Source of the DNA: Catellatospora sichuanensis
GTDB taxonomy: Bacteria > Actinomycetota > Actinomycetes > Mycobacteriales > Micromonosporaceae
Reading direction: 5' to 3'
NCBI RefSeq assembly: GCF_007483665.1
Contig: NZ_VIQO01000012.1
Span: 1-64,000, forward strand
DNA length: 64,000 bases
Under the pieces are notes generated by a model, which did not search any database, had not been told where the DNA came from, and saw only the letters and a list, made by a program, of their open reading frames with translations. Numbering within the stretch: the first letter of the stretch is position 1; each line of letters begins with the position of its first letter. Positions 26,560 to 34,968 of this stretch are shown here, one piece after another. Both the position numbers and the translations under genes were made by a program.

Positions 26560-26830
26560 TGTCCGGCGTCTGCACTACCTGGCTACTTGAGCGACGCTCA
26601 CGAGGCGCTTCCAGCCCAGCGCACTTGACCGCCTGCCGCACGCGGACATTCGTTGCGCCGCACAACACCGTCACCACCGCATTAGCGCGAATCGCCACCA
26701 GCCGGTGGCGGATGCCCCGCAGCGATCTCGGATCGCTGACCTGGGTGAGGACCCGCATCAACGAGGTCGGCCCTTCGGGACACGGGCAGCCGGTGATCCC
26801 GGTCGTGGCCGAGCCATGCGACACTGACAT
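26560..26830 (-). mobile_element. ISAs1-type transposase N-terminal fragment
   Basis: The minus strand encodes SLMRVLTQVSDPRSLRGIRH followed by RLVAIRANAVVTVLCGA. This is the N-terminal domain (DPRxxRGxRHxLxAxLAxAVxAVLCGA) of ISAs1-family transposases. The sequence then diverges and the DDE core is absent. A separate C-terminal fragment of the same type lies at 27538 in the opposite orientation. Confidence 0.6.
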
Positions 26831-26969
26831 CAGTGGTCTTCTCTGGGTGGCTGAAGCGTGAGAACACCGACCTTCCCAGCAAGAAGGCCATCTTTACAAG
26901 ATCCATTCCGTGACACGACAGTGGCCTCGACCCTGAGGAAATGGCTCTGCGCGAGAAGGATGCTTTGAC

Positions 26970-27515
26970 ATGGGAGTCGAGGAGTACATCCAGGCGCTTG
27001 CTCTCGCCAACAGACACGGCTGGGCGTTTCTTGCCGCGTATGGGACCACATGGATGCTGTGCGCGTTGGCGTGGTTGCGGGCGAGCCCACGCACCGCCGC
27101 CTACATCACCCTGTTTCAGGGAGCGGTCGCGTTGCCAGGGGCACTCGCGCTGACTGCGCTCATCCCTGGGCCGCCGCGACCCGACCTCGCCGTATTCGAC
27201 TCGTTGTCGGTGACCATCGCAACGGGACAGTTGCTGGGACTGCCAGTCGTGATCTTCTTCGTCATCTCGGGTCGCCACACCCTCGTTCCGCTCGTGATGG
27301 TCACCATCCTCGTGGTGCACTTCGCGCCGTACACCTGGCTCTACGGAACCCCGCTGTACGCGATGATGGGTGCAGCGATCTCGCTCTCGGCGGTGCTCCT
27401 CACTCACCGCGCCGAACGCGAGGGCGGGCCCGGTCAGGTGGTCGGCGCCAGACGGGTGTGCCTGTCGACGGGGCTGCTCATGCTCAGCGGCGCGGTGGCG
27501 GCCCTGGCTCTGTAG
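26970..27515 (+). CDS. Small integral membrane protein, DUF7010-like
   Basis: This 181-residue protein has five to six hydrophobic segments: GWAFLAAYGTTWMLCALAWL, LFQGAVALPGALALTALIP, LLGLPVVIFFVISG, LVPLVMVTILVVHFAPYTWL, YAMMGAAISLSAVLL and LLMLSGAVAALAL. The motif HFAPYTWLYGTPLYAMMG resembles membrane proteins of the DUF7010 group, which have no known function. The ATG at 26970 is the only convincing start, though its ribosome site is weak. Transposase fragments flank it on both sides. Confidence 0.7.
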   Translation: MGVEEYIQALALANRHGWAFLAAYGTTWMLCALAWLRASPRTAAYITLFQGAVALPGALALTALIPGPPRPDLAVFDSLSVTIATGQLLGLPVVIFFVISGRHTLVPLVMVTILVVHFAPYTWLYGTPLYAMMGAAISLSAVLLTHRAEREGGPGQVVGARRVCLSTGLLMLSGAVAALAL

Positions 27516-27537
27516 CCGGCTTTACGTGCGTGTCGCG

Positions 27538-27657
27538 CGGATGCGACCTTCGCCGACTACGCCGACCGGGCCTACACCCGCGGAGCACCCCGCGTGATGG
27601 CCGACCTGCGCAACCTCGCGATCAGCGTGCTGACCATCCACGGCCTCGACGACCCCT
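27538..27657 (+). mobile_element. ISAs1-type transposase C-terminal fragment
   Basis: The plus strand encodes FADYADRAYTRGAPRVMADL followed by RNLAISVLTIHGLDDP. The GxxRVMAxLRNLAIxxL motif closes ISAs1-family transposases. It has no start and no gene body. The next 200 bases, up to the secreted I36-CHAP gene, hold no clear feature except the ribosome site of that gene. Confidence 0.55.
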
Positions 27658-27870
27658 TGACCCCCAGGACGCGTGACCGAGTACCCATGCTCGTCACCCG
27701 CGATACAGGTCGTGATTTTGATGCCGTTGCGCTGCCGTACTCGACGAACCGGCCTGGATCGCCCTGTCGCGCGCCGCCCGCAGCTGTAGCGGGAATGTAC
27801 ACGGCCTGTAAGTCGTCTTCGTAGATTCGCCTCACCGTGCACATCAGCTCCATCCCCGGGGAGGCAAACC

Positions 27871-28713
27871 ATGTCAGGGAGAGTCGGACGCGCGCTACGC
27901 GCTGTTGGCGTGTCCATCGCCATCGTGGTGTCCGGTGTCGGCATCGCTGCGACACCGGCCCAGGCGGCGTCACGCGACGGCATCTGCGACAGCGGTGAGT
28001 TCTGCTACTACTACAACAGCGACTTCGCCGGGTCGATCTCCGACCACGTCTCGTCGCAGGCCGACTACGGGGCCACCCAGCCGACGTGCTACGAGTTCAA
28101 GAGTGCCGGCAACGGCCAGGGCCAGTGCGTCAAGAACAACGCGGCGTCCGTATGGAACCGCACCGGCAGCACGATCCGCGTTTACTACAACAGCGACTTC
28201 GGTGGCACGTCACAGGACGTCGCGTCCGGCGCGAAGGTCAACCTGAACGCCTCGCTGAAGAACAACAACGCCTCGCACCAGCCTGTCTCGGCCGGTGGCG
28301 GCGGCAGCTACCCCGCCAAGGACGACTACCCTTACCGTGGGCAGACGACCGGGGTCGACCCGTGGAACTTCTACAAGGGCCAGTGCACGAGCTTCGCGGC
28401 ATGGGCGGTGCGAAGCCGCCTGGGTGTCGACTTCCACAACTACTACGACGGCGTCCACTGGGGCAATGCGAACAACTGGGCCAACGCCGCCCGCAGCGCC
28501 GGCATCCCGGTGTACGGCAGCCCGAAGGCCGGTGACGTGGCGGTCCGGCTCGGCGGCACCTGGGGCCACGTCGCGTTCGTGACCAGGGTGAACTCCAACG
28601 GCACGTTCGAGGTCGACGAGTACAACTACAACGGCGGGTCGGCCTACAGCCACCGCACCGTGTCGGTGGGTACGGCCAACAGCCAGTTCTCCCAGTTCGT
28701 CCGTTTCAAGTGA
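27871..28713 (+). CDS. Secreted I36-like / CHAP-domain cell-wall hydrolase
   Basis: This 280-residue protein has a signal peptide (SIAIVVSGVGIAATPAQA). Residues about 35 to 135 resemble peptidase-inhibitor family I36/beta-gamma-crystallin-like repeats: DGICDSGEFCYYYNSDFAGS and later IRVYYNSDFGGTSQDV. After a Gly-rich linker comes a CHAP domain with catalytic Cys in FYKGQCTSFAAWAV, His in TWGHVAFVTRV and the polar partner in FEVDEYNY. CHAP enzymes cleave peptidoglycan cross-bridges. GGGGAGG eight bases before the ATG gives a strong ribosome site. It is probably exported through Sec and acts in wall turnover or against competitors. Confidence 0.85.
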   Translation: MSGRVGRALRAVGVSIAIVVSGVGIAATPAQAASRDGICDSGEFCYYYNSDFAGSISDHVSSQADYGATQPTCYEFKSAGNGQGQCVKNNAASVWNRTGSTIRVYYNSDFGGTSQDVASGAKVNLNASLKNNNASHQPVSAGGGGSYPAKDDYPYRGQTTGVDPWNFYKGQCTSFAAWAVRSRLGVDFHNYYDGVHWGNANNWANAARSAGIPVYGSPKAGDVAVRLGGTWGHVAFVTRVNSNGTFEVDEYNYNGGSAYSHRTVSVGTANSQFSQFVRFK

Positions 28714-28884
28714 TCCGCGCTGGGTGCCTTTAGCACAGCATCGGTGACCCCGGACGTTCCGGCACCTGTCGCGCACGCTTACCGGCGCGGCCGTAAATGG
28801 TGCAACAGTTCGCCAACTGGGGACATGCTTTACCTCGACGACCGTCTGAAAGGCCCGCCGCTTCAGGACTGATCGACGGGCCGC

Positions 28885-28916
28885 CCGGATCCGCCGGCGT
28901 ACGCTGGCGGATCCGG
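28885..28916. terminator. Hairpin between convergent genes
   Basis: CCGGATCCGCC pairs perfectly with GGCGGATCCGG around a 10-base loop. It lies between the end of the CHAP gene and the end of the convergent minus-strand gene, and may serve both. The rest of the 360-base gap shows nothing else. Confidence 0.65.
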
Positions 28917-29072
28917 TGCCCTGCGGGAGGCGGATTTTCTCGGCCTGCAGACCGTGCCGCCCAAGGCCGTGCCGGCGAAAGGTGCCCGGCACCCGTTCGA
29001 CGCCTGTGTCAATACGGCAGGATCTTTCGGTGCTCCCAGGTTCACCGCCTGCGCGATGTCTCGTTCGGGACC

Positions 29073-29543
29073 CTACGAGAGCGCCAGTTCAGACCGGGCC
29101 GCAGCCATGAAGGCCGAGCGCTCAGGCGTCAGGAACTCCCACAGGACATGGCTTTTTCCCGAGGGCGGTAGATCCCAGACCGCCGCCCTGATCCTGATGG
29201 TGAACGCCAGCGCGGAGTTCCGTACGGCTTCGCCGCATACGAGCTCCAATAGTCGCTGCGCGAGCCACATCTGCTGCAACAGTCCGTACGCCTCCGTGTC
29301 GTCACGGACCTGCCCGACGTGGAGCCGTTGCGCGAGCGACTCAACGGCCTGCGCAGCACCGATGAAGGCGTGCACCGCCTCGCGACGCTCGGCTCGATGG
29401 GCAGCCCGCCGGTTCGCCTCTGCCTGCTCTCGGCTCACCTTTGCGACGAAGGACTGCGCCAAGAAGGAGCCCACCGAGCCGACAACAACGCCGATCAGCG
29501 AAAACACGGCGGGTCCGACGGATGACCAGTCCATGGCTGACAT
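29073..29543 (-). CDS. Membrane-anchored helical protein of unknown function
   Basis: This 156-residue protein has one N-terminal transmembrane segment (VGPAVFSLIGVVVGSVGSFL), a charged helical stretch (REQAEANRRAAHRAERREA) and a helical C-terminal domain containing LLQQMWLAQRLLELVCGEAV. The layout, a single anchor followed by an alpha-helical cytoplasmic domain of about 120 residues, is frequent in actinobacterial proteins without known function. ATG 29543 and ATG 29534 are both possible. It lies downstream of and convergent with the CHAP gene. Confidence 0.65.
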   Translation of the reverse strand: MSAMDWSSVGPAVFSLIGVVVGSVGSFLAQSFVAKVSREQAEANRRAAHRAERREAVHAFIGAAQAVESLAQRLHVGQVRDDTEAYGLLQQMWLAQRLLELVCGEAVRNSALAFTIRIRAAVWDLPPSGKSHVLWEFLTPERSAFMAAARSELALS

Positions 29544-29661
29544 TGTGGCGGATCAGTCAACTTCGCCAGACGTCGGACGAAGCGTGTGCGATGAAGCGCC
29601 CTTGCCCCGCTGCAACGGCCGACCGGACGTAACCTCCAGCACGCGACGTCCGGAGTCGGGT

Positions 29662-32600
29662 TCATCGGGTCTGCCATCTTCTGGCGTGTTCGGCGGTGAG
29701 TGGTTTGGAATACAGGTAGCCCTGGCCGTAGCGGCAGCCGGCGGCACGCAGCAGGTCGCGTTCCCGGGGCTGTTCGATGCCTTCGGCGACGACCTCCAGG
29801 TGCATGGTCTCGGCCAGTTTGATGATGCCGGCGACGAAGTCGGCCTGCTGGCTGGACGTGGTGATGGTGGAAATGAACACGCGGTCGAGTTTGAGGACGT
29901 CCAGTGGCATGTGGCGTAGGTAGTTCAACGCCGAGTAGCCGGTGCCGAAGTCGTCGATGGCCATGCGCACTCCGGTCCGTCGCAGTTGGCCGAGGTCATG
30001 CCAGACCTGTTCGTCGTCGGCGAGCAGCAGGCTCTCGGTGATCTCGAGCATCAGCCGGTCCGCGGGCAGTGCCGCGTCCGCGAGCGCCTGCTGTACGGCG
30101 TCGGCGAAGCCTTCGGCGTGGAACTGTCGGACGGACACGTTGACGCTGACGTAGGGTGCTGTCCGGGTGTTCGTGTGCCACGTGGCGGCGGTGTCGACGG
30201 CCTGCCGTAGCACCCAGGTGCCGATCGCGAGGATGGTGTCGGACTCCTCGGCGATGTCGATGAACTCCGCAGGTCCGAGCCGTCCCCGGGTGGGATGGTT
30301 CCACCGCACCAGTGCCTCGAACCCGACGGTGACGGCGTCGGCGAGCCGGACGATGGGCTGGTACTCCAGGAACAGTTGCCCGTCGGTTGCGGCCCGCTCC
30401 AGTTCGGAGCGCAACCGCATGCGCTGCACGGCGTGCGCTCCGAGGCTTGCGTCGTAGCGGCGCCAGCGGCCCTTGCCCTCGGCTTTGGCGGCGTACAGTG
30501 CCAGGTCCGCCTGGCGTAGCAGTTCCGTGGCGTTGGTGGCGTCGGCGGTGCAGGACACGCCGATGCTGGCCCGGCCCGGCAGCGGCCGGCCGTCGAGCGT
30601 GAACGGTCGGTCGAGCGCGGCGACGAGGTGCTGTGCGGCTGCTTCGATGCTGCTGATGTCGGGTGCGCCCTGGATGAGGACGGCGAACTCGTCGCCGCCG
30701 AGCCGGGCGGCGGTGTCGTGCGGACGCAGTGTGGCCGACAGGCGTTTCGCCACGTCGCGCAGGAGGCGGTCGCCTGTTTCGTGTCCCAGCGTGTCGTTGA
30801 CGATTTTGAAGTCGTCGAGGTCGAGGAACAGCACCCCGGCGGGCAGGCCCGAACGGCGGGCCTGCTCGGTCGCCTGCTGCAACCGGGACCGGAACGCAAC
30901 CCTGTTGGCCAGGCCGGTCAGTGAGTCGTGGTAGGCCAGGTAGGTCAGCCTGCGTTGCAGCCGCCGCTGCTCGGTGACGTCGCGCAGGGTGACCACGATG
31001 CCGGCGACCGCCGGTTCCGAGCTCAGGTCCTGACATACCGCCTCGGCCTGTATGCGCGCGCCGTCGCCGGCCATGACCCAGTCCGACGGCTGCGGGGTGT
31101 CGACGGTGGCGCTGCTGAGCTGATCCCGGGCGGTGTCCCGGCTCTCCGGCGCGACCAGGTCGAGCAGGGGCCGGTCGAGCGGCGTCACCGGCCCGAACAG
31201 GCAGGCGGCGGACGGGCTGGCGTACCGCACCCGCCAGCTCGCGGGCTCGACTATGAGGATCACATCCGCGGCGTTCTGTACCAGCGCTCGGAAGTACTGT
31301 TCGCTGTCACGTCGGGTTATCTCCGCGGTGAGGGTGAGGCGTTCCAGCGCCTGAGCTGCGGCCGCGGCCAGGGTCTGCATGGGCGCCTGGAGCACTTCGA
31401 GCTGCCGTCTGGATGATCGCAGGATCAGCTTGCCCAGGTCGGCGTCGGCGTGCCCGCTCTCGTCCAGGCGCAGCGGGCATAGCAGCGCGGGCGTGGCGGG
31501 CCCGGCCGGCGGGCCGATGTCCGTCTGCAGCGCGCCGCTCGCCACGATCGGCTCGCCGGGTGGGTGACGCGGGGTGAGCACGTCGTGGTGGCCGCCATCG
31601 TTGATGATCACCTGGACGGTGTGCGGGGTGTTGCCGGCCGCCAGGCGCTCGACCGCGTCTTGCAGTGCGGCGCGCACCGCCGGCACGTCGCGGGCCGAGG
31701 CCAGTCGTACGCTCGCGGCCCGCACGATCTCGGTGCGGTCGGTATGGCGGCGGTGGTCGGCGAGGAGCCCGGACAGCCGTATCGCGAACAGCAGCGCGGT
31801 GATGCCGGCGGCGACGACGATGGCCGCCGTATGCGGCACACGGCCGCGTGCCGCCTCGAACACCAGCAGGGCCTGCGGCAGCAGGCAGGCCGCCAGCAGC
31901 GACGTCTGCCGGCCGATGCACACCTCGGCGGACACCACCCGGGCCGGTCGGGTGAGAGCTGCCATCGAGGGGTGCAGCGCAGCGGTGGCCCAGCCGCCGT
32001 AACACACCAGCCAGGCGACCCTGGCCGGCCAGCTCGCCTGGCCGTGGCCATGCAGCTGCTCCGTCCCGTACGCGGTGTCCGCGACGAGCAGCCCGACCGC
32101 GCCGATACACAGCAACACCACCACGGGGCTGAACCCGTGCACGATGACCAACCGTGCCACGATCGCCAGCACCAGCAGATCCCCGACCGGATAGGCCACG
32201 ATCAGCACACGCTGGAGCAGGGACAGGCCCGGGTCGAACAGGTGCGGGGAGATCAGGAAGACCCACGAGAGCAGACCCAGCCCACCGATGATGACCATGG
32301 CGTCCACCGGCAGCAACGGCACGCGCGTTCGGGCCGCGCTGCGCGAGAGCCCGAGCATCCCGGCGACCAGCGGCGGGTACATCCCGAGATAGAAGACATC
32401 CGCCACCGACGGGTACGGTCCGCCGACCCCGCCCGCATAGGTGAGCAGGTCGTATACGGCCTCCCCTGCGATCGACAGGAACACCCCGGCGGCGATCAGC
32501 AGCCAAGGCCAGGTCCGCGCCGGACGGTTGCGCCGCACCCCGACCACGATCGCCACAACACTGATCAATCCGAGCAAGGCCCAGATGATGTCGGCCGGCC

Positions 32601-32688
32601 GGTCCGGCACCCTGAACACCGCCACCGAGCCGGCGAGCCATACCAGCGTGTAGACCATCAGCGGCATGGTCAACACCCGCCTCGCCAT
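29662..32688 (-). CDS. Membrane PAS-GGDEF-EAL c-di-GMP protein
   Basis: This protein of about 1,008 residues starts with nine to ten transmembrane segments (residues 10 to 310). A GAF-like region follows, then a PAS domain (about 460 to 575, SEQYFRALVQNAADVILIVE), a GGDEF domain (580 to 745) and an EAL domain (760 to 1005). The cyclase signature RLGGDEFAVL is intact, with an inhibitory RPHD site five residues before it. The EAL motifs FEALVRWNHP, LMLEITES, AIDDFGTGYSALNYL, VVAEGIEQ and GQGYLYSKPL are all present, so phosphodiesterase activity is possible too. It would adjust c-di-GMP in response to a membrane or PAS signal. ATG 32688 starts MARRVLTMPLMVYTLVW, directly before the first membrane segment. 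Confidence 0.9.
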   Translation of the reverse strand: MARRVLTMPLMVYTLVWLAGSVAVFRVPDRPADIIWALLGLISVVAIVVGVRRNRPARTWPWLLIAAGVFLSIAGEAVYDLLTYAGGVGGPYPSVADVFYLGMYPPLVAGMLGLSRSAARTRVPLLPVDAMVIIGGLGLLSWVFLISPHLFDPGLSLLQRVLIVAYPVGDLLVLAIVARLVIVHGFSPVVVLLCIGAVGLLVADTAYGTEQLHGHGQASWPARVAWLVCYGGWATAALHPSMAALTRPARVVSAEVCIGRQTSLLAACLLPQALLVFEAARGRVPHTAAIVVAAGITALLFAIRLSGLLADHRRHTDRTEIVRAASVRLASARDVPAVRAALQDAVERLAAGNTPHTVQVIINDGGHHDVLTPRHPPGEPIVASGALQTDIGPPAGPATPALLCPLRLDESGHADADLGKLILRSSRRQLEVLQAPMQTLAAAAAQALERLTLTAEITRRDSEQYFRALVQNAADVILIVEPASWRVRYASPSAACLFGPVTPLDRPLLDLVAPESRDTARDQLSSATVDTPQPSDWVMAGDGARIQAEAVCQDLSSEPAVAGIVVTLRDVTEQRRLQRRLTYLAYHDSLTGLANRVAFRSRLQQATEQARRSGLPAGVLFLDLDDFKIVNDTLGHETGDRLLRDVAKRLSATLRPHDTAARLGGDEFAVLIQGAPDISSIEAAAQHLVAALDRPFTLDGRPLPGRASIGVSCTADATNATELLRQADLALYAAKAEGKGRWRRYDASLGAHAVQRMRLRSELERAATDGQLFLEYQPIVRLADAVTVGFEALVRWNHPTRGRLGPAEFIDIAEESDTILAIGTWVLRQAVDTAATWHTNTRTAPYVSVNVSVRQFHAEGFADAVQQALADAALPADRLMLEITESLLLADDEQVWHDLGQLRRTGVRMAIDDFGTGYSALNYLRHMPLDVLKLDRVFISTITTSSQQADFVAGIIKLAETMHLEVVAEGIEQPRERDLLRAAGCRYGQGYLYSKPLTAEHARRWQTR

Positions 32689-32749
32689 CCGCCCAGCCGA
32701 CCCGCAATCGGATAGGCACCGGCCACCACCTCGGGAAACACTCAGATGA

Positions 32750-32968
32750 TCATAACTTGGCCGTATCGCATCGCGGGCCACTTCCGTCACGGTTGCGCAC
32801 GACTCTGACGACCATGGCGAGCGCCCCCGTCACCGCGCCGCCGAACACGTGAATCGTGCCGGTGTCGTGGCCGTAGGTGACGGCCTCGTCGAGCGAACCC
32901 CCCGCTGCAGTGCCGGCGCCGGAACCCTCGGGTGCGACGGACCGCCAATGAGCGAGGATGTCCGTCAC
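32750..32968 (-). CDS. Small protein of unknown function
   Basis: The minus frame from GTG 32966 to 32968 encodes about 72 residues: MTDILAHWRSVAPEGSGAGT, a segment EAVTYGHDTGTIHVFGGAVT that passes into the hydrophobic GALAMVVRVVRNR, and a short tail. The hydrophobic part could be one membrane helix. It lies 60 bases upstream of the GGDEF-EAL gene on the same strand, so both could share a transcript. The start and the existence of the gene are uncertain. The upstream sequence, 32970 to 33170, holds only broken frames. Confidence 0.4.
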   Translation of the reverse strand: MTDILAHWRSVAPEGSGAGTAAGGSLDEAVTYGHDTGTIHVFGGAVTGALAMVVRVVRNRDGSGPRCDTAKL

Positions 32969-33292
32969 GCTCAAGCTGCGATGGACAGGCCCAGAGGTTC
33001 GCGGGTCTTGTCGCTCCACGCTTTGATCGCCAGGTCCGACGGATGATCCTGCCGTCGGGCCGGCCGCGTACGACGAGGCACTCTGTCCGGCCCGCGATGA
33101 GCAGTTCGGGCATGACCCTGGCGACGTGCCCAGATCCGGCCGTCCACAGCCGCCACGCACCGCAGGCATCGACCGTTGTACGTACGTGGCACCCTGGGCG
33201 GCCCCTCGCCGCCACCACCACCGACCGGCCCGAACGCCGCGGCGCGCCGACCCGCCGCTGCCGACGCCGCCGAGAAGGAGGCGCACTCCTCG

Positions 33293-33997
33293 ATGTCGAA
33301 CATCCTGACCACACTGACGCTCGTGACGCTGGCCGCGGGAACCGCGCTGATCATCTGCCGGCTCACCGGCTCACGCCTGCGACGGCGGCTGCTCGCCCGG
33401 CTGTGGCACGCGGTGCACGTCGACGCGCTCACCGGCCTGCCCAACCGGGCGGGTGCGCTGGACGAACTGGGCCGCCGGTACGCAGACCACCGGCCGCTGA
33501 GCCTCGGCTTCGCCGACCTCGACCAGTTCAAAGCCCTCAACGACACCCACGGCCACGAGGTCGGCGACCGGGCGCTGCAGCACATCGCGCTCGTGCTGCG
33601 CACGCACCTGCCGGACATGTTCGCCGCCCGCGTCCACGGCGACGAGTTCGTGTTCGCCTGGCATGCGCTGCTGACCGACGCCCTGGCCCACGCCTGGCAC
33701 GTACGGCACCTCGTCAGCGCACACCCGCTGCGGCTGCCCGACGGCGAGCTGATCGAACTGCGCATGTCCATCGGCGTCGCCGAGCGCAGCCTGACCGGAG
33801 ACCTGCAGCTGCTGATGCACCATGCCGACCTGGCCATGCACGACGCGAAGACCAGCGACAGCGGCTGCGCCCCCTACAACCCGCAGCATCACGCCACCGC
33901 GGTGACACCCCGGCCGGCACTGCGCGTACGCGAACGCCGCCACATGCCGGCCCCGGCGCCGAGCAGCTCACCGAAGACGCCGACCGATGCCACCTGA
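33293..33997 (+). CDS. GGDEF-domain protein with variant HGDEF signature
   Basis: This 234-residue protein has one N-terminal membrane segment (ILTTLTLVTLAAGTALIICR) followed by a single GGDEF domain: DALTGLPNRAGALDELGRRY, FADLDQFKALNDTHGHEVGD, the signature RVHGDEFVFAW and a closing SIGVAE. The first Gly of GGDEF is replaced by His. Some variants at this position remain active, but loss of a Gly usually weakens GTP binding, so it may be a poor cyclase or a c-di-GMP/GTP sensor. No inhibitory RxxD site is seen. ATG 33293 follows AAGGAGG at a slightly long distance. It is divergent from the GGDEF-EAL gene. Confidence 0.8.
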   Translation: MSNILTTLTLVTLAAGTALIICRLTGSRLRRRLLARLWHAVHVDALTGLPNRAGALDELGRRYADHRPLSLGFADLDQFKALNDTHGHEVGDRALQHIALVLRTHLPDMFAARVHGDEFVFAWHALLTDALAHAWHVRHLVSAHPLRLPDGELIELRMSIGVAERSLTGDLQLLMHHADLAMHDAKTSDSGCAPYNPQHHATAVTPRPALRVRERRHMPAPAPSSSPKTPTDAT

Positions 33998-34061
33998 GCG
34001 GTGGTGATCGGTGAACTGGTGCGGCGGTTCCACTCCTGGCAGACCGCCGTGCGACGGCCGG

Positions 34062-34778
34062 TCAGGCGGCCAGGAACCGGTGCGGTTGGAAGACGCAGAT
34101 GTTGGCCTCGCCCTGGGCGTTGCCGTCGGTGATCTCGACGAACACCCCGTAGGTCTCACCCGGGGCCAGCTCGACCGGCAGGTCGACGAACCCCTTGTTC
34201 AGGCCCGCCAGGGGCTCGATGCCGCGGGCACGCCGGATGTAGATGTTGTCCCACCACAGCAGCTTCTGCGTGTCGAACTCGCTTAACGATGCGGCCCTGG
34301 CCAGCCGGTACACGTAGTAGGCGTCCGGGCCGCCGAACTCAGCCAGGGTCGACCAGCTGGTCAGGGTGTACGCCATCCGGTCGCGGTTGGCGAGGTAGCT
34401 GTCGACGATCGCGCGCGACGGCGCGCTGCGCTGCTCGCGCGAGCGGGTCAGCACGTCACCGTCCTTGGTCGTCACCTCGATCGTGTACGTGCCCTCGGCC
34501 AGGAACCCGGCCGGGACGTTGAGCATGTACCAGTGGTAGTCCAGCGACGGGTCGTAGATCCACCCGTCGCGGTTGACGTTGGTGAACATCTGGTTCGTGA
34601 ACGCGACCCCGTAGCCACCCGGCCCGCGAGCCACGATGCTGTCGATCTGGTCCGGCACCGGCGTATCGGACGGGAAGAAGGAGACCAGGAACTTGTGCTG
34701 CTCCTTGGGCAGCCCCACGCTGTCTTCGAAATCCCAGTACACGTCGCAGGCCATGATGTCGTAGATCCGCACCGTCAT
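34062..34778 (-). CDS. Uncharacterised 238-residue protein
   Basis: I do not recognise this protein. It has no signal peptide and no membrane segment. The N-terminal half is rich in aromatic residues (ACDVYWDFEDSVGLPKEQHK, DGWIYDPSLDYHWYMLNVPA) and looks like beta-sheet sequence; a middle helix MAYTLTSWSTLAEF and the strand GETYGVFVEITDGNAQGEAN follow. The overall look is a beta-sandwich binding protein. ATG 34778 starts MTVRIYDIMACDVYWDF; an earlier ATG at 34826 would add 16 basic residues. It is divergent from the S15 gene. Confidence 0.6.
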   Translation of the reverse strand: MTVRIYDIMACDVYWDFEDSVGLPKEQHKFLVSFFPSDTPVPDQIDSIVARGPGGYGVAFTNQMFTNVNRDGWIYDPSLDYHWYMLNVPAGFLAEGTYTIEVTTKDGDVLTRSREQRSAPSRAIVDSYLANRDRMAYTLTSWSTLAEFGGPDAYYVYRLARAASLSEFDTQKLLWWDNIYIRRARGIEPLAGLNKGFVDLPVELAPGETYGVFVEITDGNAQGEANICVFQPHRFLAA

Positions 34779-34968
34779 CAGCCGAGTATTCGACCTGGTG
34801 GATGTACCGCGCATCGGCGAAACCACCGGCCACCGCCCCTTTGTCGCGTGGTCGCGGCAACCGGCGGTCGAGCAACGCTTGAATCGCCATCGTCGATCTG
34901 CGAATATCGACGATCATCGCGCTATACCGACGTTCGGCGACTATCCGACACCCCTGGAAGGAAGCCAC

